NCBI RefSeq assembly: GCF_051020975.1
Contig: NC_135045.1
Coordinates: 4,652,501-4,716,500 of the forward strand
Direction of reading: 5' to 3'
DNA: 64,000 nt
Source of the DNA: Osmia lignaria lignaria
Taxonomy: Eukaryota > Arthropoda > Insecta > Hymenoptera > Megachilidae
The stretch's first letter is position 1, and every line of letters begins with the position of its first letter. Of the stretch, positions 1 through 12,620 are shown in pieces. The position numbers and the translations under genes were made by a program. The notes under the pieces are model-generated. The model had not been told where the DNA came from, did no database searches, and saw nothing but the letters and a program-made list of their open reading frames with translations.

Positions 1-3000
1 TTTATTTATTTAAATTTATTTCTTCTAATAGATTGATTTTTCAGCTTATTTTTTAAAATTATTTCTTAATTATATTGAATTTGTTATAAAATTTTAATTA
101 TTTTTGTGTATTATTGGAGCGAAGCGAGTGTAGCGAGCTCAAATTGAGATTCATCTTGTGCAATTAAATTTTAATTTGGAGGATAAATAATATTCGTGAG
201 CACCAGCAATTTATGAAAGTCGAAATTTTGTTTATAATGTTTGAACCGCTCTAATGTATACATTAAAGGTTAGCAAAGGGAACAATTGAATGACCATCGT
301 AATTTCTCAGCCTTGGTGGCAAATGAAACGCGAGGAATTTCAAGATCACGCCGATCGAACGATTGCGTAAAGCATGAAATAGAGGAACGATTTACTCGTG
401 ATGTCTTTCTTCATGGTGAACGACCCATGGTACCGTAGAAGGTTGAAGAGAGATAAGAAAAGGCGCGTGGATGGTGCAGATCCGACTATTTAATTATTGA
501 AGGGATCGAGACTGTATAATTCGCGATAGATCGATACGGATCGATGGTAAATCCTTTGGCCTCGATCTGTTATTACTCCGCCACTATTTATAGGTGTATC
601 CAACGGATTCTGATTCCATCTAGTGATACGCGCTCGCATCGTTATCGCCACAATTGACGCTGATTGGTCAATGATACCGATTTCGAAACACTATGTAAAA
701 GTTGTTTCATCGAAAGCTCTGTTATTATCATTTTATTCGATGGTGTTGGTTGATACCACGTGGCGTGGCGTTCGTTTATGGCTTCAGGAGCTATACGCAT
801 TCGTTCAGATACACTTCTATCCTTTTATGGGGGATTTTTGATTTATCTGTTATTCTAATAACACCGTCTCCATCTAACAAAGAAGATATCGTGATACTAT
901 TATCTTTGAGGGGTTATTACATCCCTTTAAATTATTTTTCTTCCAAAAATAGAAGAATACTTTTTAAAGGAATAGTGTAAAATTTAGTAACTGAAAATAA
1001 TATTAAATAGAAGGTTAAATTAAAATTGGAACTTTCTCCGTGGTCCGCCTTCCGAGGTTTATTAAAGCCTCTTTTCCTTATTAGATAATGATTAAATAAA
1101 TAAAATACATTAACAATTTATAAACATTCTAATTTAATATAGGATGCTTAAAAAAAGATTTATTACGTCGGAAGTAGAAAAGAGAGTACTTATATTATTA
1201 GTTGTACGATTTATTAAACCAGTTCTGAACTGAAATCAGTGATAAAAAAAATCATTGTCAAAGTAGAAATTAATATACACTTCACGCCTAACCATAGTAC
1301 TTAAAAGAGGTTTAAACGACTATTCTTTACGACACCGTGGTAATCGTTCTGGTTTTGCTCGGTCGCAGTTGGTCATTAGGGGCTGTTACTGAATAAAAAG
1401 ATTTTTCATTCGTTCGTAATCTGCGAGAGGAAGTTAACTTCTGTATCTCCATTTTCTTTATTTATTTCATCTCGTCCGGTTCTTTGTGTGAAGCTTAATG
1501 AACAGAGAGATCGTTTAACGCTAGAATTATTAGAGTAGATGCATATCTAATTATAAATTGAAAATAAATATAAAAAAATGAATAAACAAATAATGGCGAA
1601 TATATTGACACGGATGTCGTAATATAAATTAGATTTATAAATTAATTGGAGCTGAGATTAATATAACCTTAGCTTGAATGAAAATAATTGAAAATAAGAA
1701 AGTCTAATATCTTTCAATAGTAAAAATTTCACACACTGTCAATAATTTAATAAAAAAAATCAATTATCAAAGTGAAAAATTAAATGTTTATATCCCGAAG
1801 AAAACATGATAGTGTAAAAATATAAATTATGTATGATAGGAAATATAAATTGCAATACCAACGCTGGAAGTCAATAAAATTGGGAATATAAAAATCAAAT
1901 AATTGACTGTGTTATAGTAATCATCATCGTTCCATCATTAACACGTTCTATCGGTAAGGACCATAAAGGTTATCTTAAAAAATCGTCAAGTCTGCGTAGA
2001 ACGAAGTATCTCTTTCCAGCTAGATTTACAACAAAGACCATAAATTCCAGCTAACCGAGGGTACATGGTTGACCATTTTCCTGCCAGGAAGTACCGCTCA
2101 AAGACCTTCACGGAGACGACATTCGACCGTTTAAAAGTCGATTGCATCATCGTGGATGGTGCACGCACCACCTTCCCGTTCGTTTTATCCATCATTTCTG
2201 TCGCGTTTGTCTGCGAAAGAGCCCGTAACAGAGTTAGAGCAACAGGAAGGTGCAAGAGGCGAAGGAAGATGGCTTCCGTGTTCGAAGACGGAGAATATCT
2301 CCGTGCAAAGTTGAATTAATGATCGTGTGGCCTGGGTATTATTGTCCCTGTTCCACCGTTCGTTTCCCTGATTCGTTTCTATTTTTTTTTTTTTCTCCCC
2401 TTTATCTCGGTGTGCGCGTTTCTCCGCTTTGTCTGCCAGCGGCGAGCATCACGGCAACGGTTACGTGGTGACAGTGCGAAAACGCGGTGAACGTGGATGA
2501 CGCGAAAAGAAGATGTACGCTGAACGCCACTCCATCAAATTATGGCAACGTGGACACTGGTCGGCCCGTCGAACCGTTAAATCGATTAATCCCAGAAGGA
2601 ATGCCACGAATCACCGATGCGTTCGCCACGGCAACTACGCTCAATTGGCCGTTCTGTCAACGGCCTTGTGTTACAGCCTTAAGGCCCATTTCGTAATCCA
2701 TGCTTTGTGTTCGATCATTTATTCCTGAGACAATTTCATTTGGGTTATGTACCTGCACGAGATATTAACTTATTGAATGATAAGAAAAAGATTTCGAAAA
2801 ATGGCACTTATGGCGGATTACTTTGAAGCTTCAAGTTTAGGGAAAATGGCTACATATGCCTCTAGTTACCATTTTTAATATAGAACGGATGATTGCTAAT
2901 TATATAACATGCAATGGAATTTTGGAATGATATAAAATCTGATAAGATTTGATGACATAAAAGTTCTTCCAAATGGCCCTTATAGCATACCAATTTGAAG

Positions 3001-3300
3001 CTTGAAGTTTGGAAAGAATAATTACACGAGTCTTTCTATACCATTTTTAACATAAAAAGGCTAGTTTCCAGTTATAGAGTCTATTTTATATCTTACATGT
3101 TAAGTGTAAATGGATTATTTTCTAGTACATATAATTCCATTTTCTTAATTTTTATAAAAGTATCATTCGATGATATACAATTGAGTGATTGAACTGCTTT
3201 TGAAACGATCATCAGAGTGTTCTGATGCTGGATACACACAATATCGAAGGTGACGTATAGCAAACAAGATCGAGGAAATAGCAAAGTCATGTAGACACGA
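1..3300. other. AT-rich intergenic sequence, no gene seen
   Basis: No reading frame here looks like a protein family I know, and no splice-linked set of frames could be built. A TTAACACGTTC stretch near 1,939 resembles the ends of the piggyBac-like small elements found elsewhere in the window, but no partner end was found. The rest is AT-rich with short homopolymer runs. Confidence 0.6.
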
Positions 3301-3305
3301 AGAAA

Positions 3306-3342
3306 CCCGGACCTGTCCTACTGTTCTACGTGCAGGTCCGGG
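3306..3342. other. GC-rich perfect hairpin, 10-bp stem
   Basis: CCCGGACCTG at 3,306-3,315 is matched exactly by its reverse complement CAGGTCCGGG at 3,333-3,342, with a 17-nt loop. A stem this GC-rich stands out in AT-rich surroundings. It could be a structured RNA, a foldback remnant or chance. No longer precursor stem is visible, so a microRNA call is not supported. Confidence 0.4.
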
Positions 3343-6300
3343 AGATTTCAAGCGATTTACGTGAAATCTTTGCGCCGGTAAATCAAGATATAATTCTATT
3401 AAATTGATTTAAAATGCATAAGATAAATATTTACCTTACCAAATAAAAAAAAAGTACAGTTATATGTATGTACACTTTTAATAATTGTTTATCTCAATAA
3501 ATTATTAGAATACATTAGAACTGCATAATATACGTACGTAAAATTATAAAAGATAATGATAATTAAGTTAATAAAGTAAGACTATAGTAAAATACGATTA
3601 TTATTTTTTCTTTTTAATTTGATTCTTCAAGATAATTAATTTTTATACGTTAGCTCAAAACATTCGCAACTTCTCACATTCGCAAACGTAATTCATGCTC
3701 ATTGCCGCTCGAGGAGCTCACTTCGAACAGTTCTCATAATTGCAATAATAACAGTAATCGTGATAATGGCGGTTTACTGGATTTTACGGGGAGTGCAGGC
3801 ATTAACTTTATTATCGTGGCTTGTAATCGTCACTGGATGAAACACTTGAAGAGGGTACTATGGCGTGTCTAATTTACTAACAAATAGCGAACAAGTTAAA
3901 TAAAATCCTGTATAGAGGTCTTCAGAGATATCTTGCCTCTTAAACCAAAGAAATTTATAATTCGCATTTTATTGGAAATTTTGATGGTAGGAAATTAGCA
4001 ATGGTAGGAAACATAAAAATTTTAAAATTCCAAATCTTTCAACTGTCAGGTTTTCAAATTCACAAATTTCCAAATTTTCCAAAATTTCAAATTTCTAAAT
4101 TTTTCTACTTTTAAACCTAGAAATGCCAAGTTAAAAAATTTCCAGATTTTCTAACTTTAAGAGATTAGAATTTCAATGAGAATTTAGAAACCTAGAAATA
4201 GGTATAGAAATTTCTAAATTTGGAAATTTATTTATTAAGAAATTGATAACCTAGAGTTACCCATCATCGCTCTAGAGCTCCAAATGCAAGGAATTATCGC
4301 CCATAAAATCGGAAAACCCAAAATTCAATAACACAAGACATTAAACGCTTTCTGTAAAGGTAAGCTGAATTAGGCCCGCCCTAATAAAAAATCCTAGTTA
4401 CGCGAATGACGATAACGACTGAGAAGAGTTAACTTTGATCGTTTCGAGCGGTGTATCGGGGTCTGGAAGTTATGCGCCCGTACTTACTGCAGGCACGTAA
4501 GGTACCCATGGTGTACAGGCGGAAAAGATAGGGAGAGTGAGTGCGTTGCCTGGTATCAATTTGTCTGGCTGGTAGCAGGTTCACTCGACCAGACGAAGGT
4601 CGCTTTGTGCGAGCCGCTATCCGGCATTCTATCAAACCCAACAACATTCGCTACGATCGATTTATTCTACCAACGGCCGCGTAAGATACCAATTACCTGT
4701 ACTGTGTACGCTACCTCACCTTCGAATGGAAATCGGCAGACGACTACGACGACGACCAGGATCGAGCTTTTCGCTCTAAACGTTTGCAACCTTTGTAGGC
4801 AAGGTTCGCTGGAGATTATCGGCGACACTTTGCTGTTGTTGCTTTAGAAATTGTCTTCTGTTTGGTATCCGAGCCCTTACCGAGATTGCCGGAGATTGTA
4901 TTCCTTGTAAACGGAAAGGGGGGAATCAAACGGAAATGAATGGGATGCTAGGTGTTTAATGGACATTTTCTTCCCATAAGTCCTGGAACATCTTAGGGCT
5001 ATTCTCACATATATATATACAAATTTTGGAACTTTTCAGAAATTTCACAAGTTTGTAAAACACGTATAAATGAAGAAATAAATACGTTGTTTTCTAATAT
5101 TTATAATGTTAGAAGTTATAGTTAGAAAAGTGAACCATTTTTGGTCGCGTCTTCGAAATTGTTGGCGCAGTTATATCCTAGGCTTCCTAGAAAAAAATCG
5201 ATAGCCTGGAGGAACAGTTTAGGCTGTGGTTCTCTTAGTGCTTGAAACTCTGGAACCGGAATGTGCATTCTGATACATCCCGATCGTCTCCTCTGTCGAT
5301 CGACTGTTCGTCTATCGAAGCTGGAAATTATAGCAGACAGACTCGATCGATTTCGATAATCTTCCTGGTCCAATAGTATACTTACAAGTATTCTTGATCA
5401 TCCAGGTCAAGCGCACCTCGAAATCTGCATAATGCTCTCTTATGCAGTTAGTTAATAGGGAAACGAGTGATGGATATAAAAAGAATCAGTTTCTAAGTCA
5501 GAATAAAAAAGAAAAGAAAATTAGAATTTTGTTAGGAGGATTTTATTAAAAAATGAAATTTGAGGTTTTGATGCATTATAAGGATGTTATCATAAAGTTT
5601 GTTTACTACAATTTCTGTTAAACTTTTTCCTCTATCTTTTCATGAAAATATTATAAAATTAATTTTAAAAAATATTATAAGGTTAGATAATGTGATAAAT
5701 GATTTGTATATTTTTTTAAATGGATTTTTATTCAACATTGCACATTCTTAAATACATTTGGTCTCGACAGAGGAACATTATTGGTGGGAAATTCGTTTTA
5801 TCTAATCGAAAGGGGATCTCCTTTTAAATTTAACATCGCATTTACAAAGAAAAACGTACAACCTATTTACAAAGGTACACGATGGCAGTGTTGATACTTT
5901 CAAATACAATTCCTTCTTTCAATCGATACAATACGTGTATGTACAGTGTACACACGTATAATTTTGCTTTTCGAACAAAGTAGCTTCAACGACGATTTGT
6001 TGAATTTCTATTCAATATTTCAGAGAACACCGTAATTTGAAAGGCGCCATTCGAAAGAAACCCCTTAGTTTCTTTTACGTTTCCCTCGTGGCTTGTCTGC
6101 AAATTAGAAGCGAGTTATGATAATATCGCCGTGAACGGCACGCGAGAAGAAACAAACTGCGTATTTCACTTAAAAAAGAATAAATAGAAACGATGCGACT
6201 TAATTTGAAAATACCTGTAATTTTTCAGGCGGTTCTTAAGGTTATAAATTTCAATGTTGAGTGTTTAAAGAAAAACGCTTCGGAATTTTGAAATGTTTCC

Positions 6301-6994
6301 AAAAATTTTATATCATCTCGAAGTTAAAAGGGTTGCTGTGGAGGGTCATCAGTGGCGGACGCCTTTTTTCAAAAATTTAAAAAAATTTTTTAATTTAAAA
6401 AATTGCAAATTAGAAGCTCGGAATTTGAAAGCTTGAAATTTCATAAGCTGCCAACTGGAAAATTTAAATAGCCCTTCAGCCCTTAACATATCAACAAATA
6501 TTAAGCAATTTGGTGAATAATCTCTTATTTCCACTATGGCATAGTAATTTCCAGTCATTTCATGTGCATCAAACAGCATCACAATGAAAAACGTTTTTCT
6601 CTAGAAATCTAAGTTGCATATTTTTTACACATATTTACACAAATAAACAAAACCGCGCGGAACGAATAGACTTTTTCCACGGTGAATAACAAAGTGCCTT
6701 GCGCTACCAGAATCGCTATATGTAATCGGAAATGATTTTCTTGGTCGGTTCGCCTACTTCTTCCTCTTGTGTCAGCTTCTTTCCGTCAAGTGCAAGCTCC
6801 TGAAGCGTATCGAGTATCCTCTCATTACTCAGCCGTGCAAAATCCCACGACGGAAGACAAATAGCTTTTGCTACGATGACGAAACACGGCCTGATGCACA
6901 AATGAAGACGTTCCACGTTCACTGATTAACACCTCTTGCCTGCATTGTTTGCCAAGAAACGGCCACACATGAGCTTCAATTGCTTCCATATTAT
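3343..6994. other. Intergenic sequence with A/T-phased low complexity
   Basis: No gene is recognisable. At 4,010-4,240 there is a run of AAATTTCCAA-like words recurring about every ten bases. The text near 4,391-4,408 (CCTAGTTACGCGAATG) resembles the right end of the small inverted-repeat element described at 6,995, suggesting a decayed copy. A similar A/T-phased run sits at 6,365-6,465 beside CAGTGGCGGACGCC. Confidence 0.5.
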
Positions 6995-7268
6995 CATTGG
7001 CGTAAGTGGGTAAGGGTCAGGCTGAATTTATTTTCTTCGAAAATTCACTGGGTATATTATTAATGTACAACAGAAAAATTGAAAGCCTAAAATTTGAAAG
7101 TTAATTGGAAGTTTGATTATTAGCAAATTACAAATTGGAGCTTACAATTCGAAAACTGCGAATTGAAGCTTGCAATTTAAAAGTTGAAAAATTGGAAAAT
7201 TAATTACTATTGTAACACCTAAAGCTAAAGGACCAAAACCACCCTAGACCACCCTAGTTACGCCAATG
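6995..7268. mobile_element. MITE-like element with CATTGGCGTAA inverted ends
   Basis: The first 11 bases, CATTGGCGTAA, are exactly inverted as TTACGCCAATG at 7,258-7,268. The 274-bp interior is non-coding and contains AAATTTGAAAGTT-like phased A/T words. No clear target-site duplication is visible in the eight flanking bases, so the superfamily is left open. A relative lies in the odorant-receptor intron at 37,038-37,188. Confidence 0.6.
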
Positions 7269-9938
7269 GATCTTCTCTTCCACCCCTTCTGTTTTAACTT
7301 CCACATCATAGTTCCAATCGTGAACAAGCTGATGAATAATTAACCGTTTCTGTTTGATCGACGAATGAATCAAGTACATTTCTATCGTCTTAATTGAGGA
7401 AGCTGTCTACTCAAGACTCAGATTCTCTTCTTTGTTCCACAGTGGTTAATTTCTAGAAGCTTAGCGAGCACGTGTAACGATATGATGTTTCTTTTAGTCA
7501 AGACTCTTGTGGTACAATTAGTTGGATTTATGATTATGGTTATAGATTACGATCGCATCTTTCTTTGATAATTACGAGCTGCTTTAATTAATTTGTTGGA
7601 GAAGCAATGTGTGCTGACAGTTGTTGATTTGAAGAGAAGGAGAAAGAATAAGAGAGAAAACAATGGTAATTTGGTAATGAAGATTTTGATAAATTGCCAT
7701 TTTCTTCTAATGAAGATGTTTAGTGATATTAACAGTAGTCGGCTTGACTTGAAAATATTGACACCCATTAGAATATTCTGAGGTTATATGATTTTTTAGT
7801 AATTAAATTTCAAGTTTCCAAATTTGAAGCTTTTACAGTTCAAACTTCCAAACTTCAAGCGTTGAAATTTTAAGCTTTCAATTCGTAATTTTCAAATTTT
7901 TAAAACAAAACCCCCCTGTACACTTCCAAGTGTCGCGACATCGTTTAATGTCTCTTTTGAAAGCTACAGCCTCAGAATATCATAACCGCGACTATACTAA
8001 CATAAACCGTTCCTTGACTTTCAGTATTTTCGTGCATCTCTTCGGAATGAAGAGAAGCATCTTCCTTGCACCGCGAAGAAAAGCAAAGTAACTCTCTTAC
8101 TCTTCCTTTGCTTCTCATTCGCGCTCTTTTCGCGTCTGGTCGGCACCATCTATCATTCTGTCAGCTAGGAGATTTCAATTTGCTCTCTTTTTGCGCCATT
8201 ACCGGGCCCCGAAGCCTGCGCAAAATTGTATTTAATTGTGATTGACTGCTAAGTGGAGGTGGCCGACCGTCGCCATTTGTCCGGCGATTTTTGCATACGC
8301 CTAATTGCGGGAGGAACATTGCCTCTGAATCTTGACCTCCAAATTAACCATGTTGCCAATTAAAAAGCTTTGTTTATAGAAAAGAATAGTACACCAATTT
8401 TGGATCACAAGAGTTGACACGTTGATTACCATATTTTGGTGACATTTAATTTTCCATAGAAATCTCTTCGATTTAGCTAATTAGAAATAATAGAAATATT
8501 ATAAAAATAATAGATAAGCTATGCTTAGAACAGAAATACTATTTAATGAAATTTTCAATAACTTCAGTGTGATAGTCAACGTGTTAACAAATCAAAATAC
8601 AGATTCTCTACTACAATTTCATCCAATTCTCTTGTTTATTTCTGTTAGTCGAAGAATGAATCGGGTCAACACAGTGTCTTCCTTAACGATTACAAGTTCT
8701 TTGGTTTTCCTGGGAAACTGTTAGTCAATTGTGAAGTTCTCTATTCTTTAAGTTTAGTTTACATTGATAGAACTAATAGTAGAGTACTATTTTTAGATGT
8801 AATTTATTAGTGTACTCTGCTGTTCCATTTTCTTTTATTTTTAGCACTTTACCAAACATTTACTGAATTTTTCTTACTCTATTTATTTACTTCACCAATG
8901 TAAACTAAGCTTTACAGTTAGTTGACGAGGTACTTTTTGTTTCGATACTACCAGATTGGTTTTTACATATAATGTGAAAATATTGAACGTGTGATCAACG
9001 AACAAAAAATGCACAGTAGTTCATTAACGATCATGTACCATCGTGCAACACAAGGATGTTACGTTTTCTTCGTAGCCAGGTGAATAAATCAGCTCTATCG
9101 AGAGATCCCTGTTTTCTATTTATATATGTACATAATTACCTATACAGCGTCGCAATAACTTAATCGAATCTAGTCAGATATTTACACAAAGCCTACAGCT
9201 AACAATAAGACACTACGGATCTATGTACAATTAAACTCTAGACAAGTACGCCTCCGCTATTGGTATCCTTGCAAAGCCAGTTGCATCTCTCTATATGTAG
9301 AGGTATTCCAATTATTAGACCAAAAAATGAGGAAGAAAATTTTTAATAATGAATTCACGCATTTTCGTATCAAATACTAAGAATAAAAAATTTTCATATT
9401 ATTTACAGTTTAAAATAGCAATATAAAATTTTACCACTTTCTTACTTTAACGAGCACTGGAAAAGTTAGATAAAATTAAATGAGAAAATTAATTAAATAA
9501 TTCATTAAAAAAATATTTAGAAATATTGCTAATTTATTTGTAAAATTTCCTATCAATGAAATTTCATTAAACATTATGCTGGTCATAATTAGTCTAATAA
9601 TTTGAACACCTCTGTGAGTCAGAGAAGTTCGTCAGACTCTGGTATCAAAGACGTTATCGCGATACGATCTTTTGAAAAATGTTTCGGAATCCGGCAACAA
9701 GGCCGCACGAGGAAAAAGCATTAGCGAGAAGCGCGGTGTACATGCTGCAATCATCGCTAATTAAACTATCCGCAAGGATCGAAATTGAAATTCTTTCCCC
9801 GGTTTCTTCGGAGAATTATTGATGCTGCTGGACCGCGTTCCACAGAGAGGTTTGTAAAAATTTGGAGTATATACTTTTAACACTTTGACGATCATATATT
9901 TAATCCTTCGTCGGGTAAATAGTTTCCTGGGGTCGTTA
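7269..9938. other. Intergenic sequence, no gene seen
   Basis: No coding exon could be supported. An A/T-phased patch lies at 7,800-7,905. A GC-richer, less repetitive block at about 8,030-8,340 could be conserved non-coding DNA, but nothing in it identifies a function. Confidence 0.5.
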
Positions 9939-10125
9939 TTAACACGCTGAACACCGTCGAGATAAGTGATGATCGCATTAATTATACTTGAATAATTAAA
10001 AGAAAAATATTATTTTGAATAACATTACTCTCGTACACTAATAATGACCTGATTATTTTTAAATAATTATTTTTAATAATTAAAGTTTTAAGTGTTCATT
10101 TTCACGACGGCGATCAACGTGTTAA
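9939..10125. mobile_element. piggyBac-like MITE, TTAA to TTAA
   Basis: The 187-bp segment starts TTAACACGCTGAACACCGTCG and ends with the approximate inverse, CGACGGCGATCAACGTGTTAA. TTAA at both borders and CACG-type termini match the piggyBac pattern of TTAA target duplication. The interior is AT-rich and non-coding, so the copy would depend on a transposase elsewhere. A further single end of this type (TTAACACGTTCCATGCC) lies at 10,509. Confidence 0.6.
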
Positions 10126-11010
10126 GTACTATTTTAAGTAATAGAAAATTACATAAATTTTCAAATAATTATGAAATATGCTTAATTAATCCGAGGAAGG
10201 GTTAATAGAATGTAAGATATTTTTAATTTTCGGTTCCTTCTACTATTTAAAATAAAAATATTTCACAGCTTCTATAATGTACACTACGAAATTACTATTT
10301 TTTCATAATAACACAAGAAATTAATTAGAGTCGTCAAAATGTTAAGATTTAATTTAAATATTAACCATCGAACGGCAGTGGTGAATCAGTCATGCCTCAC
10401 ACCCCTAAAAGGATGCTTCTCCATTTGAATATCCGAAGGATTAGTTGAAAAGTTTGAAAATGAATATAAAGAAAATACTAAAATTAGTCTTAGTCCGCCG
10501 TCCGAGAGTTAACACGTTCCATGCCATATGGGTCACCGATAGCCCATAATACTTTTCAAATACAAAATTTTAGATTTAAGATTATTAACAACGCTTATAT
10601 ACTTTTTCCAATAGCATACCACTTATCTGTCAATTAATGTTGTGGACCACGTGAAATCTGGTTTTTGTCGTCCATTGGTAGCTGGACCATCGATGTTCGT
10701 TCTAAAGGACCATTATCCGTCTCGATGACATTCGTAATTCAGAAGATCCCAGTTGAAAGGAATAGAAACTTCGAGATGCTTATATTTTGGCAACGTCTGC
10801 ATATTCTCTCAAAAAACAGTACAAAAGTACCATTTCTCAAGTAATACGAAAAGTACCATTTCGAAATCACACCAATGAAACCTCAGCCTCGAATCCTTTT
10901 TTTAACTTGGAATACTTCAAGTAGTACCTCGATTATCTCGAAAAGGAAGTACCTTATTCACAGATAGTCAGCGGTGTTCGATTTGATCTCCAAGAGTTTC
11001 ATCCTCCTGC
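10126..11010. other. 3' flank of the atonal-type gene
   Basis: Non-coding. It contains one piggyBac-like end at 10,509-10,545 (TTAACACGTTCC, then GGGTCACC). The minus-strand 3' UTR of the bHLH gene must lie in the right part, but no convincing AATAAA was located on that strand. Confidence 0.4.
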
Positions 11011-11979
11011 TCACTCCCTTTGTAGCAGCTCGTACAATGCAGCGATATAAGTCTGCGCCATTTGTAGAGTCTCAAACTTGCTGAGCTTTCTGTCGTTACC
11101 GAGGCTGGGCACAACATCTCGGAGTCTATCAAACGCGTCGTTCAAACTATTCATCCTTCTTCTCTCACGAGCGTTGGCCGCCAATCTCCTCTTCCTCAAC
11201 ACCTCGATCCCTGGCGTGCCATTTTTGATCTTCTGCATAGCATCCTTCTTCTGTCCACCGTACTCCATCGACGACACGTGAAGAGCGTCGTTTTTCTGAT
11301 ACCTGGACGGCTCGCATTTACCACTCTGGTTGTTATTCTGAATGTAATTTTCATTTCTGTGCACGCTGTACGCGGCGCCCAAATAAAGAACGTCGCTTCG
11401 TTGCCCATAAGGATTGCCGTTATTCCTAGCCAAAAAACCATCACCTTTCGGGACACCGTAACTCTTCGAAGGAAAGAAATTCTCTTGATTCTGGACAAAA
11501 TCGCACCTGCTGTTACCGAAGACGTTGTGCTCCACCTTGGTAGAGACGTCCGGGTTCTGTCTGACCGATGGGACCTCGTTGGAGAACTCGGTCCGACCTG
11601 GTACACCGTCGTAATTTTCCACGCACTCGTTCATCCTGTACATCTTCCCGTGCTCCTTCACGATTCTAGGGTTATTAGGATGACTAATTTGATGGTCGTT
11701 TCGGCAACCCTCCTGGTAGTAACCCTCGTAGAACTCGGTGAAGTTGAAGCCGGTGGCTGTCACGTGAAAGCTACCATTCGTCGCACCGATCTCTTGGTAC
11801 TCACGGTTCTGACAATCGATGGAACTCACACTACCACAACTACTTCCTCTGGATCTCGGTGGCTGAGGGTAGATCTCCGGGTGGGTCCAACTGCGAGGAT
11901 TCGACTCCGGGCTACTGGCTGACCCGTAGCCCTCGGAATCTAGCAGGTCGTACTGTTGGAAACTGGTGTATGCAGTCAT
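11011..11979 (-). CDS. ato: Atonal-type proneural bHLH transcription factor, single exon
   Basis: A single open frame of 322 residues. The start chosen is the ATG at 11,979 (MTAYTSFQQYDLLDSEGYGS); the frame stays open further upstream but without another ATG. The basic helix-loop-helix domain fills the extreme C-terminus, residues about 263-319: a basic region with LAANARERRRM (N269, R271, E272 as E-box contacts), helix 1 NSLNDAFDRLRDVVPSL, a short loop, and helix 2 KLSKFETLQMAQTYIAAL. Only three residues follow. The N-terminal 260 residues are low-complexity, rich in Ser, Asn, Gly and Tyr. Fly Atonal is similar in length (about 312), intronless and also C-terminally bHLH. Known family role: a nuclear, Daughterless-dependent activator specifying sense-organ precursors. 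The helix-1 wording is also very close to Amos, so ato versus amos is not settled. Confidence 0.88.
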   Translation of the reverse strand: MTAYTSFQQYDLLDSEGYGSASSPESNPRSWTHPEIYPQPPRSRGSSCGSVSSIDCQNREYQEIGATNGSFHVTATGFNFTEFYEGYYQEGCRNDHQISHPNNPRIVKEHGKMYRMNECVENYDGVPGRTEFSNEVPSVRQNPDVSTKVEHNVFGNSRCDFVQNQENFFPSKSYGVPKGDGFLARNNGNPYGQRSDVLYLGAAYSVHRNENYIQNNNQSGKCEPSRYQKNDALHVSSMEYGGQKKDAMQKIKNGTPGIEVLRKRRLAANARERRRMNSLNDAFDRLRDVVPSLGNDRKLSKFETLQMAQTYIAALYELLQRE

Positions 11980-12620
11980 TCTTGTAATCTTCTCTTCCGT
12001 CTTCTTCTTTATTTCTAACAATTGCAATCCTGCGATCGAAGATCCTTTCAACCTATTGTCATCTCATTTAAACGAACGAAACCGAGCGACAAAAGTTGAA
12101 ATGATGATCATTCGTGGGTTCTTGGAATTAGAACATTCTTCTAGACACTGGTGTTGTTTCTGTCAGACATCGTGATGTTTTCTTGATTTTCGACTTTGAA
12201 TGAACGGGAGTGACGGGGTTCCTTTGGGATCACCGTGTATGCTTCGCGTACGGAAGCGTTGCGTAAACTGGCTTCACCTGGCGATCTCGTGGTCTGGACC
12301 ATGCTGCCCAGTTTTCTTAGGGCCCGATGGTGGGGAGAGAAGACTCTTCGGACCCACGTGGAAGGGATTGCTGGAGAAGTGGAAGGGGTCCATAGGGAAG
12401 TGGGCATCTCTTTGTAGAAGCCGCACGACCGGACACGCCCCTCGTCTTCCTTCGTCTCTTTGCTGGGGGCTCTTCGAGGTACAGTCAAAAGACGATCTAA
12501 AAGAAAGGCGCTCTATCAAGTGGCACGCACGGTCACGGGACCGAGGCGACGCGTTCTTGACATTCGAGACACAACAGCTAACCACAGATCCATTTATTTT
12601 TCCCTTTTTCTAGTTCCTTT
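11980..12620 (-). promoter_or_regulatory. Upstream region of the atonal-type gene
   Basis: The sequence directly upstream of the start is GC-richer than the surrounding desert, especially 12,190-12,600. It holds E-boxes CACCTG (12,275-12,280) and CACGTG (12,355-12,360). Atonal genes in flies autoregulate through E-boxes, so these are candidate sites by inference only. No TATA box could be assigned. Open frames on both strands here are best explained by base composition. Confidence 0.3.

Noticed and set aside
12141..12488. 115-codon minus-strand frame upstream of the atonal-type gene
   Set aside because: Not in frame with the bHLH gene, no domain, and overlapping open frames on both strands point to base composition. 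An upstream ORF is possible but unsupported.
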